Below, piece after piece: positions 23,965-31,159 of a stretch of 31,159 bases of DNA; the stretch's first letter is position 1, and each line of letters starts with the position of its first letter. Position numbers and translations under genes: made by a program. The notes under the pieces are model-generated. The model did not search any database. It was not told the origin of the DNA and saw only the letters and a list, made by a program, of their open reading frames with translations. The stretch spans positions 1 to 31,159 of the forward strand of contig CAZLMG010000045.1 of assembly GCA_964560765.1 (NCBI GenBank), read 5' to 3'. This DNA comes from CAZLMG01 sp964560765 (GTDB lineage: Bacteria > Bdellovibrionota_B > Oligoflexia > Oligoflexales > CAZLMG01).

Positions 23965-24770
23965 TATTTTAGCCCCTTGATTGGTCCAGGTCGTCCACGT
24001 GGGTCCCGGTAGCTGAATGCATAATCAAAAACGGCTTTTGCCGAGTCTCCGTGCACCTTAGTGATGAAGCTACGAAAGCTACGATTGCGCCACCAGCGCA
24101 TGCCAGAACTAATGCCGACGATCTCTCCATTGTCATTGAATACTGGACCGCCCGAGTCCCCATGAAGAACGCCAGTCTCATCTTCAGGCTGCAAATCCTC
24201 ATAGTCGCCAACCTCTAGGACAAAGTGAAATGCAGCTGTGCTGCTAACCTTTCCGGATGCGGTGTTCTTTGGCCCTGGTGCATCACCAAGTTTTTTTCCG
24301 CCAAAGCCAAAGAGAAAGATGGTCTCTCCTCTTTTTGGAGGGCGGTCGGCGATACCAGGAAAGTTCTTTGCGCCAAGTGCCGTTCCCGTACCTGCTTCAA
24401 ACACCAAAATGGCGAGATCATAGCGCGGGCAGAGTGGGACTTGATCTTTAGGGTAAGAGCCATCCGTGCAGCGATTGGCGACGGCCGCTAAATTGATGTA
24501 GTGTGCAATAGGTTTAACCTCTGGGTGCGAATGTAGGCTAATGCCGGCATCCGGTTCTCTAACTGATAAGCAGTGCGCAGCGGTCAGCATCGTTGTGTCA
24601 TTGACGAAAACGCCGGTGCAAATGCCGCCGATTCTTGTGTTGTTGATGCGCACGACTTCTGGACGCTCATCTGTGTCAACGCCACCCAAAACTTTTGGCT
24701 CTGAGTCCGAGGAAAGTGTGCGGCAGCTTAGAAAAAAAAGGGCCGAAAGGATAAGATAGATATGCTTCAA
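23961..24770 (-). CDS. trypsin-like serine protease lipoprotein
   Basis: The 269-residue protein has a lipobox signal peptide (MKHIYLILSALFFLSC, Cys16 to be lipidated) followed by a chymotrypsin-fold peptidase. The catalytic triad is visible: H66 in LTAAHCL, D118 in CPRYDLAIL and S206 in GDSGGPV. Mature processing would start near VLGGVDTDERPE, as in secreted trypsins. TTG 24770 is chosen because AGGGG sits 7 bases upstream and it gives an ideal lipobox; the longer frame to 24851 adds a non-signal leader. The protein would be membrane-anchored in the periplasm or on the surface. Its stop overlaps that of the frameshifted epimerase by a few bases, convergently. The upstream region shared with the next gene contains an 18-bp palindrome. 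Confidence 0.92.
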   Translation of the reverse strand: MKHIYLILSALFFLSCRTLSSDSEPKVLGGVDTDERPEVVRINNTRIGGICTGVFVNDTTMLTAAHCLSVREPDAGISLHSHPEVKPIAHYINLAAVANRCTDGSYPKDQVPLCPRYDLAILVFEAGTGTALGAKNFPGIADRPPKRGETIFLFGFGGKKLGDAPGPKNTASGKVSSTAAFHFVLEVGDYEDLQPEDETGVLHGDSGGPVFNDNGEIVGISSGMRWWRNRSFRSFITKVHGDSAKAVFDYAFSYRDPRGRPGPIKGLKY

Positions 24771-24803
24771 GGTGATGCCCCTGTTCTGGATGTTGTTATT
24801 TGC

Positions 24804-24821
24804 GTATGGTTGACACCATAC
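24804..24821. promoter_or_regulatory. 18-bp palindrome between divergent genes (possible operator)
   Basis: GTATGGTTGACACCATAC consists of perfect 7-base arms (GTATGGT / ACCATAC) around TGAC. It sits in the 75-bp gap between the trypsin-like lipoprotein and the GNAT gene. The plus strand includes TTGACA, an exact -35 consensus, but no matching -10 box follows at 16-18 bp. A repressor or activator site serving both genes is plausible. Confidence 0.45.
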
Positions 24822-24845
24822 TAGGCTAGGGGGCCGAATTCTGCA

Positions 24846-25631
24846 ATGCATCGATCACTTGCCATCTGCACAGACCTCATGTTTGCCCGATTTAACGGGG
24901 AGGTCATCGATCGGGGCGACTACCTCGTTGTTCGCACGCCAACCAATCCTGGATACCACTGGGGAAATTATCTGGCATTTATGGCCCCCCCAAGTTTGGG
25001 TGAGGCGCGGCACTGGATTGACCTGTTTCACAAAGAGTTCGCTGATCTGAACGGAATTAGGCATGTGGCATTGACTTGGGACAGTGAATCACTGGGCAAG
25101 GGAATTCAGGAATTTCTGGATCAGGGTTATCAACTGGACTGTAACAAAGTGCTGGCCACAGGCTCTGCGTTTGAGCCAGCAAAGTGCAACCGCAGTGTCA
25201 TTGTCAGAACAATTGAATCGGATGCAGATTGGGAAGCAGCGATTCAAAATCAAATATCGATCAATGACGTCCATGAGGCGAAGCGATTTGAGGCATTCAA
25301 GCGCACACAAATGGCCAACTATCGCCGCATGTCCGAAGCAAGACTCGGCCACTGGATGGGCGCCTTCTTGGGTGATTTGCTCGTCGGAGATCTTGGCATT
25401 TTCTGCCAGAACGGACGCGCACGATTTCAGTCGGTGGTGACTCATCCAGCCTACCAACGCAAGGGGATTTGTGGGCGTTTAGTCTATGAATCAGCGAGGT
25501 TTGCGATGGATGAACTGGCTGCCGATACATTGGTGATGGTGGCCGATGAAAATTATCACGCAGCCAGAATCTATGAGTCGGTCGGCTTTCGACCTGTGGG
25601 CATCAACTTTGGACTGTCATGGTATAAGTAA
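24846..25631 (+). CDS. GNAT-family N-acetyltransferase
   Basis: The 261-residue protein has a clear C-terminal GNAT domain: MGAFLGDLLVGDLGIFCQNG (beta strands), then ARFQSVVTHPAYQRKGICGR with QRKGIC as the acetyl-CoA loop. ADENYHAARIYESVGFRPVG forms the typical motif B end. The first ~115 residues (YLVVRTPTNPGYHWGNYLAF) look like a divergent first GNAT half with no acetyl-CoA loop, so a tandem layout is likely. ATG 24846 follows AGGGGG at 12 bases, a little long; ATG 24879 is an alternative. The substrate is unknown. It overlaps the non-coding leader of the divergent trypsin-like gene and is followed after 24 bp by the cardiolipin synthase gene, probably in one transcript. Confidence 0.88.
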   Translation: MHRSLAICTDLMFARFNGEVIDRGDYLVVRTPTNPGYHWGNYLAFMAPPSLGEARHWIDLFHKEFADLNGIRHVALTWDSESLGKGIQEFLDQGYQLDCNKVLATGSAFEPAKCNRSVIVRTIESDADWEAAIQNQISINDVHEAKRFEAFKRTQMANYRRMSEARLGHWMGAFLGDLLVGDLGIFCQNGRARFQSVVTHPAYQRKGICGRLVYESARFAMDELAADTLVMVADENYHAARIYESVGFRPVGINFGLSWYK

Positions 25632-25655
25632 TCATCCTAAACGTTGGGTGGGTAG

Positions 25656-27038
25656 ATGAGTTGGTATGTCGGGATTGTCGTCGTTGAAATTGCCCTAGCC
25701 CTGGCGGTTGCAGGCCACGCTTTGATGTACAAGCGCGATACGCGGGCCGCGACTTTCTGGTTGCTACTCATCATCTTTGTGCCTTGGCTGGGCATGGTGT
25801 TTTATTTCATCTTCGGAATCAATCGCATACGCCGTGATGCTGCGGAATTGACGGGTCTCCCACTCGAAGAACGTGCAGACGGAACTGAATGGAGCATAAA
25901 TAGCCTCCTATCCTCATATAGGGGGTGCACTGGACTGGATATCTTGCAAGATGGAGATGAAGCGTATCCTAAGATGTTGGCGTCTATTGAAAGTGCTAAG
26001 CAGGAAGTCATGCTTTCGACTTACATTTTCGACGACGACCGCGTCGGCGATCAATTTGTAGAAGCGCTACAACGAGCCCACGCCCGACAAGTGATCGTCA
26101 AAATTTTGGTGGATGGGGTCGGCATGTTGTACTCGCGCCCGCCCATCACTCGCAAATTAAAGCAGGCTGGAGTACCGGTCGCGGTGTTCTTGCCAACATT
26201 TCGACCATGGTCGACTCGCTTTCTGAATCTGCGCAATCATCGAAAGCTATTGATCGTGGATCGGCAGCGGGCGTTTTTAGGAGGCATGAATATTCGAGAA
26301 GGGCACATGCTTTCTTTAGCTCCGGGGCATCCTGTGCATGATGTGCACTTTGCCATCGTGGGGCCTATTGTGGATGACTTGGTCCGACAGTTCGCCAGCG
26401 ACTGGGCGTTTGCAACCAAAGGTCGCTTCCGGCGCCGAGGTACGAGAGAGGTGCCATCTGCCCCGGATAGGCCAGACTTGGTAAACAGTGACATCAAGGC
26501 ACGCGTCGTCGCCGATGGGCCAGATCTGTCAATACCGCGCTTGGCATCATTGTTCATGGTTAAGTTGGCTGAAGCCAAGTCGCGGGTTCGGATCGTGACG
26601 CCGTATTTCTTGCCAGATCGTGTCTTTGTGTCGGCATTGACCACCGCCGCTCTGCGAGGCGTGGAGGTGGAAGTTATCGTGCCCGCTAAGAACAATCTGC
26701 CGTGGATGCAGTGGGCCATGCACGCTCTCGCCTGGCAGCTATTGGAATATGGAATTCGCATTCATGAGACAGTTGGAGAATTTGATCATTCCAAGATTTT
26801 TTTAGTCGATGACGACTGTGCAATCGTCGGTTCGAGCAATTGGGATTCGAGAAGTTTTCGACTGAACTTTGAACTAAATCTGGAAGTGCAATCAAGTGAC
26901 TTTGCGCGAGCCTTGCATGCTTTGATCGATACTCGAGTGGAGAAATCGCATCGACTAACCTTAGCTCAGCTAAGCCGGCGCAGTTTTGCGAAGAAACTGC
27001 GCGATGGCATTGCTCGCACCTTCTTGCCGGTGCTTTAA
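25656..27038 (+). CDS. cls: cardiolipin synthase (phospholipase D family)
   Basis: This 460-residue membrane enzyme transfers a phosphatidyl group to make cardiolipin. Two N-terminal membrane helices (about residues 5-24 and 33-54, FWLLLIIFVPWLGMVFYFIF) are standard for bacterial Cls. Two HKD motifs follow: H195-K197-D202 in NHRKLLIVDRQRAFLGGMN and H378-K380-D385 in HSKIFLVDDDCAIVGSSN. Length is typical for ClsA-type enzymes. It begins 24 bp after the GNAT gene and converges on the small Sm-like gene with only 3 bp between stops. No residue needed for catalysis appears missing. Confidence 0.93.
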   Translation: MSWYVGIVVVEIALALAVAGHALMYKRDTRAATFWLLLIIFVPWLGMVFYFIFGINRIRRDAAELTGLPLEERADGTEWSINSLLSSYRGCTGLDILQDGDEAYPKMLASIESAKQEVMLSTYIFDDDRVGDQFVEALQRAHARQVIVKILVDGVGMLYSRPPITRKLKQAGVPVAVFLPTFRPWSTRFLNLRNHRKLLIVDRQRAFLGGMNIREGHMLSLAPGHPVHDVHFAIVGPIVDDLVRQFASDWAFATKGRFRRRGTREVPSAPDRPDLVNSDIKARVVADGPDLSIPRLASLFMVKLAEAKSRVRIVTPYFLPDRVFVSALTTAALRGVEVEVIVPAKNNLPWMQWAMHALAWQLLEYGIRIHETVGEFDHSKIFLVDDDCAIVGSSNWDSRSFRLNFELNLEVQSSDFARALHALIDTRVEKSHRLTLAQLSRRSFAKKLRDGIARTFLPVL

Positions 27039-27041
27039 GAC

Positions 27042-27242
27042 TTACTTGTTGTTGATGGCAGCGATCCAAGTGAAGCGCAAGAACTGCTCGGTTTGATCCT
27101 CGCCGATCAGCGCAAAACGATCCTTCTGCACTTCAGAAACTTTGCCAACCAGCTCCTCTGTTCCTGATTTCAGCCGTACACGAATGCGTAAGTCGTACCG
27201 GTTGATGCTTTCACAAAAATCGCGCATTTCTTGAGGAGACAT
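27042..27242 (-). CDS. small Sm/Hfq-like fold protein (putative RNA-binding)
   Basis: The 66-residue protein begins with a short helix (SPQEMRDFCESINRYD). A strand pattern resembling an Sm1 motif follows: LRIRVRLKSGTEELVGKVSE, then VQKDRFALIGE and a final strand pair ending in LRFTWIAAINN. The V-x-L-x-G-x-x-x-x-G spacing fits LSm/Hfq-type beta barrels, but the Hfq signature YKHA and Sm2 details are not evident, so RNA binding is only a hypothesis. ATG 27242 has GGGAG about 8 bases upstream. A near-consensus promoter (27277-27305) precedes it, so it is probably monocistronic and well expressed. It converges on cls. Confidence 0.6.
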   Translation of the reverse strand: MSPQEMRDFCESINRYDLRIRVRLKSGTEELVGKVSEVQKDRFALIGEDQTEQFLRFTWIAAINNK

Positions 27243-27276
27243 GCAGCACTCCCTGGTTGTTTAAAATTCGAGTTGA

Positions 27277-27305
27277 TTTATAATGTTTTTATTAGAAATA
27301 GTCAA
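27277..27305 (-). promoter_or_regulatory. sigma70-type promoter for the small Sm-like gene
   Basis: Read on the minus strand, TTGACT (27305-27300) and TATAAA (27282-27277) are separated by exactly 17 bases in a very A+T-rich stretch. The predicted start of transcription is near 27270, about 28 bases before the ATG and its GGGAG site. The rest of the 243-bp gap (27243-27485) is A+T-rich. It must also carry the promoter for the plus-strand lipoprotein gene; GATAAT at 27434 is a possible -10 without a good -35. Confidence 0.65.
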
Positions 27306-27485
27306 ATTATATCTTGATTTAATATTCTTTAATCATTCCCCGGGCTTTCATTAGCAGTGGCAGAGGCGGTGCAGAATTCAGTCCCCCTCGTCAGAGAGTA
27401 CTCAATGATCGGAAAATGATTTAAAATTGTTTTGATAATAGATGGTTATGAGTTTTGAGTGGCGGCAACGAGGAAGGTGGCATCC

Positions 27486-28913
27486 ATGAGCAAGATCCTC
27501 TTGGCTTTTCTGCTGTTCTTCGCGGCCTCGTGCCGAAGTTCTTCGACTACCGAAACTTCGGAAGCGATGGAGCAAGAGCGTGTGGAACGCAGTGCACGCC
27601 TACTGTCCTGTCGTGTCGATGATGGCACAACAACGATCCATGTCTATCCGGAGGTTGATTGGGGTTACAAGACCTATCCTGGAATGGGTAAGGTCACCAG
27701 CACCAACGGCAAAGAGGAGCTTTTTCCACTGGGCGATCTTCAATGCTATCCCCCATCAAAAACAGGACGCCGCTTGTTGGTGCGATGGAACGGCATGCAG
27801 CCTGTACACGGCAATGCGACGTTGTCAGACGCCATAATCCTGCGTGAGGATCTCCAGACCGAATTGGGCACGAGCCTGGTTTCAGTTGATGCACTGTATC
27901 TTGATGGCACCATGAAGACCAACTACGCCTGTCGCCTGGGTCGCTACCAGGGCGAATTTCCGATGCGCCTGAAGTCGGTGGGTAGTTTATCGTCGGTGAT
28001 GACAGTAGAGAGTTTTGCGGAGTTGTTTGCCGATGCCAGTCATCCGGCTCTTTTTGATGATGGCGCGGTCGATGCGGCAACCGGGCAAGTTGGTCAGATT
28101 TTTCCAGGTGAGCGGTCCTATGGTTGTATGGCTGCAGCGATAACTTTATTTGCGAATAGCCCCTATTATCCCGATCGAGCACAGAGGCTGTCGTTTTCAC
28201 AAGCGATCGTGCCGCTGCTTTCGCGGTTGAGCCTGCGCCAACAAGATGAATTGTTGAACCGTCTGGCCGAGCGGAAAGAAGCCCAGGGCCTATGGCGAGT
28301 TGTGAAAGCTGCTTCGGCTAAAGTGAACCCGCAGGACCCAGTTAGTGCTTCGCTGGTCCTGATAAGGGCTGGGCTGGCGAGTTCTCGCCATGAGTCGAGA
28401 AGTGAGTACGTGGAGGAAATGGGGCGTCCTTTAGTTGAGCTTGGCCTTCGACGTTATCTGACAGCGGAGGAGGGACTTAAGCCGGCTTTGCGTCAGCAGT
28501 TTCTTGAGCAGGTTGCCGAGCTGATGCAGCGGTTGCCTTATGATGAATTTCAGGCGTTTGCCAGCAGGCTGCCGGAAGACGGCGTTCGGCTCATGGACGA
28601 AATTAGTCGAGTGCCGGCGTTTGCCCGCATGCAACTCGCACAAAGTATTGCCGCAGATATTGAAATCGCCATGAGTGGGACCGTCACTCAGTCTGAGCTC
28701 ATGCTCATCCAAGACAAAGTCACGGAGTTTGCGACCAGTCAGGCCAATCAGTTTCCAATCTCTCGGACTTGGTTTGTTCAGAAAGTAGGGACTCTCTTGA
28801 ACTCGTCCTATTACGAGCCATTGAAGAATTGGCTGAAAGGGCAATTGCCCAAATTGAATGCGGCGTCTCAGCAGCTGGTCAGAGACCTTCTAGTCCAACC
28901 CAGTGCAACTTGA
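27486..28913 (+). CDS. large lipoprotein of unknown function
   Basis: This encodes 475 residues with a strong lipobox signal peptide (MSKILLAFLLFFAASC, Cys16). The N-terminal third is beta-rich with paired cysteines (LLSCRVDDGTTTIHVYPE, LGDLQCYPPS, TNYACRLGRYQG). From about residue 230 the protein is almost wholly helical and Leu/Ala/Glu/Gln-rich (SFSQAIVPLLSRLSLRQQDE onward), without obvious repeats. ATG 27486 is chosen because GGAAGG precedes it by 8 bases; an upstream in-frame codon at 27459 would spoil the signal peptide. I recognise no domain. It is likely anchored in the periplasm or outer membrane. A hairpin 28 bp after the stop separates it from the radical SAM gene. Confidence 0.65.
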   Translation: MSKILLAFLLFFAASCRSSSTTETSEAMEQERVERSARLLSCRVDDGTTTIHVYPEVDWGYKTYPGMGKVTSTNGKEELFPLGDLQCYPPSKTGRRLLVRWNGMQPVHGNATLSDAIILREDLQTELGTSLVSVDALYLDGTMKTNYACRLGRYQGEFPMRLKSVGSLSSVMTVESFAELFADASHPALFDDGAVDAATGQVGQIFPGERSYGCMAAAITLFANSPYYPDRAQRLSFSQAIVPLLSRLSLRQQDELLNRLAERKEAQGLWRVVKAASAKVNPQDPVSASLVLIRAGLASSRHESRSEYVEEMGRPLVELGLRRYLTAEEGLKPALRQQFLEQVAELMQRLPYDEFQAFASRLPEDGVRLMDEISRVPAFARMQLAQSIAADIEIAMSGTVTQSELMLIQDKVTEFATSQANQFPISRTWFVQKVGTLLNSSYYEPLKNWLKGQLPKLNAASQQLVRDLLVQPSAT

Positions 28914-28940
28914 AAGTGATTGCGATACCAAATGAATTCC

Positions 28941-28964
28941 GCAACACTGTTCACGCAGTGTTGT
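28941..28964 (+). terminator. stem-loop between the lipoprotein gene and the ArsS-like gene
   Basis: CAACACTG (28942-28949) and CAGTGTTG (28956-28963) form a perfect 8-bp stem with loop TTCACG, extendable by a G-U pair. The following TAATCTTATTT is only moderately T-rich, so it may be a weak terminator. An operator or an mRNA-stabilising hairpin is also possible. Confidence 0.5.
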
Positions 28965-28986
28965 AATCTTATTTGTGGAGAGGCCC

Positions 28987-29982
28987 GTGGCCATCGACAA
29001 TGAATATGGTTTTGCAGATGTGGTGAGCCGGAACCATCTGGAGCTCTCTCCCCTCGATTTCTCCACACTGCAGATCAACCTAACCAAGATGTGCAATCAA
29101 GCGTGTTTGCACTGCCATGTCGATTCATCGCCGCGGCGACGCGAAGCTCTGTCGGACGAAGGTATCGTCCAATGCTTGAACCTGCTGGATCAGTTTCCCG
29201 AGATCAACACCGTAGATTTGACGGGAGGCGCGCCAGAACTGCATCCGGGGTTCCGGGCATTCGTGCAGTCGATTACCCAGAGGGACCGCAGAGTCATCGT
29301 GCGGCATAACTTAACTGTGACTTTGGATCCTCATCCGTTGACAAAGGAAAGCCAGGTAGACCTGCCCGACTTCTTTGCGGCGCAGCGAGTGGAGGTCGTC
29401 TCGTCTTTGCCATATTACGAGGAGTTCTTCACCAACAAGCAACGCGGTGATGGCGTCTTTCAGAAAAGCATTGAGAGTTTGCGAATGCTGAATGCTCGCG
29501 GTTACGGAAGGCCAGGGACCGGGCTAACCTTAAACTTGGTATACAATCCTGCGGGTGCGTTCTTGCCGGCTCCACAAGCACAACTGGAAGCCGACTTTAA
29601 GCGTGAGTTGGCCTTGCGCTACGATATTTCGTTCAATGGTCTATTCGTCATCACCAATATGCCTATCCATCGCTTCAAGGCGCAACTCCGCCGCGCCAAG
29701 ACCTACGACGCATACATGCAGAAATTAGTTGCTGCCTTTAACCCTGATGCTGCTAGGGGCGTAATGTGCCGAAGCATGGTCAGCGTGTCTTACGAAGGGA
29801 ATTTGTACGATTGTGACTTCAATCAGATGTTGGAAATGAAAATCGGCGGGCCAGAGCCCATAACGATTTTTAATTTCTCGCGTGAGGCGATTCTGAATCG
29901 AAAAATTCAATTTGCCGATCACTGTTTTGGCTGCACTGCGGGAGCGGGAAGTAGTTGTGGCGGTACGACTGCTGAAGGTTAA
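28987..29982 (+). CDS. arsS: radical SAM protein of the ArsS type (arsenosugar biosynthesis-like)
   Basis: The 331-residue radical SAM enzyme has the 4Fe-4S triad C36-C40-C43 in KMCNQACLHCHVDSSP. TVDLTGGAPELHP follows as the SAM-binding GGE-like segment. The C-terminal half matches the ArsS/DUF3641 type: LTLNLVYNPAGAFLP, GVMCRSMVSVSYEGNLYDCD, and the Cys-rich tail CFGCTAGAGSSCGG, a family often found with selenocysteine variants. ArsS is known to attack dimethylarsenate with SAM-derived 5'-deoxyadenosyl in arsenosugar formation. No arsM is nearby, so the arsenic role is inferred from family. GTG 28987 is preferred (GGAG 6 bases upstream) over GTG 28975. It is followed after 27 bp by its usual peroxidase-like partner. 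Confidence 0.85.
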   Translation: MAIDNEYGFADVVSRNHLELSPLDFSTLQINLTKMCNQACLHCHVDSSPRRREALSDEGIVQCLNLLDQFPEINTVDLTGGAPELHPGFRAFVQSITQRDRRVIVRHNLTVTLDPHPLTKESQVDLPDFFAAQRVEVVSSLPYYEEFFTNKQRGDGVFQKSIESLRMLNARGYGRPGTGLTLNLVYNPAGAFLPAPQAQLEADFKRELALRYDISFNGLFVITNMPIHRFKAQLRRAKTYDAYMQKLVAAFNPDAARGVMCRSMVSVSYEGNLYDCDFNQMLEMKIGGPEPITIFNFSREAILNRKIQFADHCFGCTAGAGSSCGGTTAEG

Positions 29983-30009
29983 GAGTAGTATCATCCATTA
30001 GAGGATTTC

Positions 30010-30345
30010 ATGAGCTATTACGAGCCAGAGGATCTGAAGAAATTTCGTGAGGTCGGCGAGTTTGCTCCAGAGTTGATGGGGAAATTCTTCGCCTATTACA
30101 ACGCAGCGGTGGGCGAGGCCGGCGCCCTTACCAAGCGGGAGAAGGCGCTCATCGCCTTGGCGGTTGCGCATGTGAAGCAGTGCCCATATTGCATTGATGC
30201 TTTCACCACTAGCTGTCTTGAGTCAGGGGCCAGCCCGGCGCAAATGACCGAGGCGATTCACGTAGGTGCCGCCATGGAAGCGGGCGTCGCTCTCATTCAC
30301 GGTGTGCAAATGCAGAACGCCTTGCGTGAGAAGGGCGTCCTGTAG
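30010..30345 (+). CDS. AhpD-like/carboxymuconolactone decarboxylase-family protein paired with ArsS
   Basis: The 111-residue all-helical protein has the AhpD redox motif CPYC in VKQCPYCIDAFTTSCLESGA and the family start KREKALIALAVAHV. The conserved EAIHVGAAMEAGVALIHG follows. Single-domain AhpD relatives of this kind are recurrently encoded beside ArsS-type radical SAM genes, sometimes as selenoproteins; here both active-site positions are Cys codons. ATG 30010 has AGAGGA 6 bases upstream and lies 27 bp after the radical SAM gene, so the two form an operon. It probably acts as a cytoplasmic thiol peroxidase or redox partner; the actual substrate is unknown. Confidence 0.88.
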   Translation: MSYYEPEDLKKFREVGEFAPELMGKFFAYYNAAVGEAGALTKREKALIALAVAHVKQCPYCIDAFTTSCLESGASPAQMTEAIHVGAAMEAGVALIHGVQMQNALREKGVL

Positions 30346-30349
30346 CTCA

Positions 30350-30931
30350 TCATTCGCCCGAGCAGCGAATGAAGACTTCTGCGTCTTCTGGCGACAAGAG
30401 GAAGATTCTTTCCCACTCGTCCGCGACGATACCCGTTTTGGTAGTTTCTGCGGTTGCGACATAGGTCACTTCCTGGTGCATTAACACTGACGGCATCGTG
30501 GCTTTAAACGCAGCTCGGTAGTGGGCTTGGGTTGGTAGCCCCCATTTGATTTCAGAGTCGCCGTTCACGATCTCGGGCAGGCCGCCGCAAGGCGACGGGT
30601 CCGCTCCCTTGCCCACAACGTTGGTCCAAAGTACGCCACTCAACGAATCAAGCCAGACGTGTAATCTTGGTGTCCGCTGAATCATCACCAGCTGCCATGT
30701 GGGCCGTTCGTCGGTGCTTCTGGCCCGAGAAAATGCAGGATTGACGGCATTGCAATGGCGAATCCTGGCTGCCACCGAACCAGTGTGCCCACATTTCAGC
30801 ACATCCATATCATCCCGCGAAAAGGCTATGACTTTTGCGACATATTCGGGCTCGGAAGTTTGCCCGGTTACGCAGCCGGCCAAGAAGGTTGCTGAAAATG
30901 CTAAAAGGCTCGCTGAATACGCCAGAATCAC
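30350..30931 (-). CDS. small lipoprotein of unknown function
   Basis: This encodes 193 residues with a textbook lipobox (ILAYSASLLAFSATFLAGC, Cys20). The mature protein is globular and mixed alpha/beta. Four scattered cysteines (KCGHTG, RHCNAV, SPCGGL, IRCSGE) could form two disulfides, fitting a periplasmic or outer-membrane location. I recognise no family. The GTG start at 30931 has only a weak GCGGA upstream, but no better start preserves the signal peptide. Its stop lies 4 bp from the stop of the AhpD-like gene, so the two genes converge. The 208 bp upstream (30932-31139) shows no further gene and probably holds its promoter; no convincing box pair was seen. Confidence 0.65.
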   Translation of the reverse strand: MILAYSASLLAFSATFLAGCVTGQTSEPEYVAKVIAFSRDDMDVLKCGHTGSVAARIRHCNAVNPAFSRARSTDERPTWQLVMIQRTPRLHVWLDSLSGVLWTNVVGKGADPSPCGGLPEIVNGDSEIKWGLPTQAHYRAAFKATMPSVLMHQEVTYVATAETTKTGIVADEWERIFLLSPEDAEVFIRCSGE

Positions 30932-31139
30932 ACTTATATTTCCGCTGGTTAAGAGTGATTTTTAGCATATCATCCGCGACTCATCGCGAAAAGTGTGGGC
31001 TCTGTCCCGGCTCAATCCGTCAGATCTCACGCTCTCCGGATCGATTAGATACAGAATCTCTTGCTGAGAAAATCTCCGCCGTCCGAGATCCGGTTTCTAT
31101 TAGTGGTTACTGCGGGTTATGTGGCGAAAAAAGTAACAA

Positions 31140-31159
31140 TGGCGGAGAGGGTGGGAGTC
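31140..31159 (-). tRNA. 3' end of a tRNA, probably tRNA-Ser, cut by the window edge
   Basis: Read on the minus strand the last 20 bases are the end of a T loop (GACT), a T-stem strand CCCAC, an acceptor strand CCTCTCC, discriminator G and CCA. The acceptor implies a 5' GGAGAGG, and with discriminator G this matches bacterial tRNA-Ser. The body and anticodon lie outside the window, so the isotype is tentative. Confidence 0.7.

Noticed and set aside
24810..24838. Promoter starting from the exact TTGACA at 24810
   Set aside because: No -10-like hexamer lies 16-18 bp downstream (GCCGAA occupies that place), so only the palindrome is reported.
26237..26761. Minus-strand open frame of 174 codons inside cls
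   Set aside because: It is antisense to the HKD phospholipase domain, with low-complexity Thr/Arg/Ser composition; a shadow frame.
31140..31159. Start of a plus-strand gene at ATG 31139
   Set aside because: There is no ribosome binding site, and the same bases form a convincing tRNA 3' end on the other strand.

Overview
The window looks like chromosome of a Gram-negative bacterium. It has an outer-membrane-type beta-barrel, several Sec/lipobox lipoproteins, the lipid II flippase MurJ, a CCA-encoding tRNA-Asn and a partial second tRNA. Genes are tightly packed on both strands, and TTG/GTG starts with good Shine-Dalgarno sites are frequent. The gene mix suggests Bdellovibrionota or a related deep proteobacterial-type lineage: a crtY-type carotenoid operon, IcmF, an ArsS pair, trypsin-like lipoproteins and many lineage-specific secreted proteins. 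This placement is inference from gene content only.

Left part (1-7.6 kb). A C-terminal gene fragment and an outer-membrane-like protein precede a minus-strand carotenoid operon with translationally coupled genes: crtY, crtE, crtI, crtB, an unrecognised His/Glu-rich membrane protein, then a family 2 glycosyltransferase. The classical enzymes would make GGPP, phytoene, lycopene and beta-carotene in turn. The last two genes look like tailoring steps, perhaps ring oxygenation and glycosylation, with the novel membrane protein the best candidate for an undescribed enzyme.

Central housekeeping/metabolic part (7.6-16.2 kb). This holds homogentisate dioxygenase (divergent from crtY), murJ, and icmF 7 bp behind murJ. 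Next is an AroB-like dehydroquinate synthase with about 100 extra N-terminal residues. A stand-alone receiver-domain protein with its own terminator and a tRNA-Asn follow.

Accessory part (16.2-25.6 kb). It contains two GNAT acetyltransferases, a broken SWWGHPKG-family gene, and a secreted protein with two HExxH metallopeptidase halves. A secreted protein with cysteine every 13 residues sits behind a G8/hairpin leader. There is also an MDR oxidoreductase, a class D beta-lactamase-like protein, a LysR regulator, a frameshifted epimerase and a trypsin-like lipoprotein.

Right part (25.6-31.2 kb). Cardiolipin synthase is followed by a small Sm-fold-like protein with a near-consensus promoter and a large unknown lipoprotein. 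Then come a radical SAM ArsS-like enzyme with its peroxidase-like partner, another small lipoprotein, and the 3' end of a minus-strand tRNA (probably Ser) cut by the window edge.
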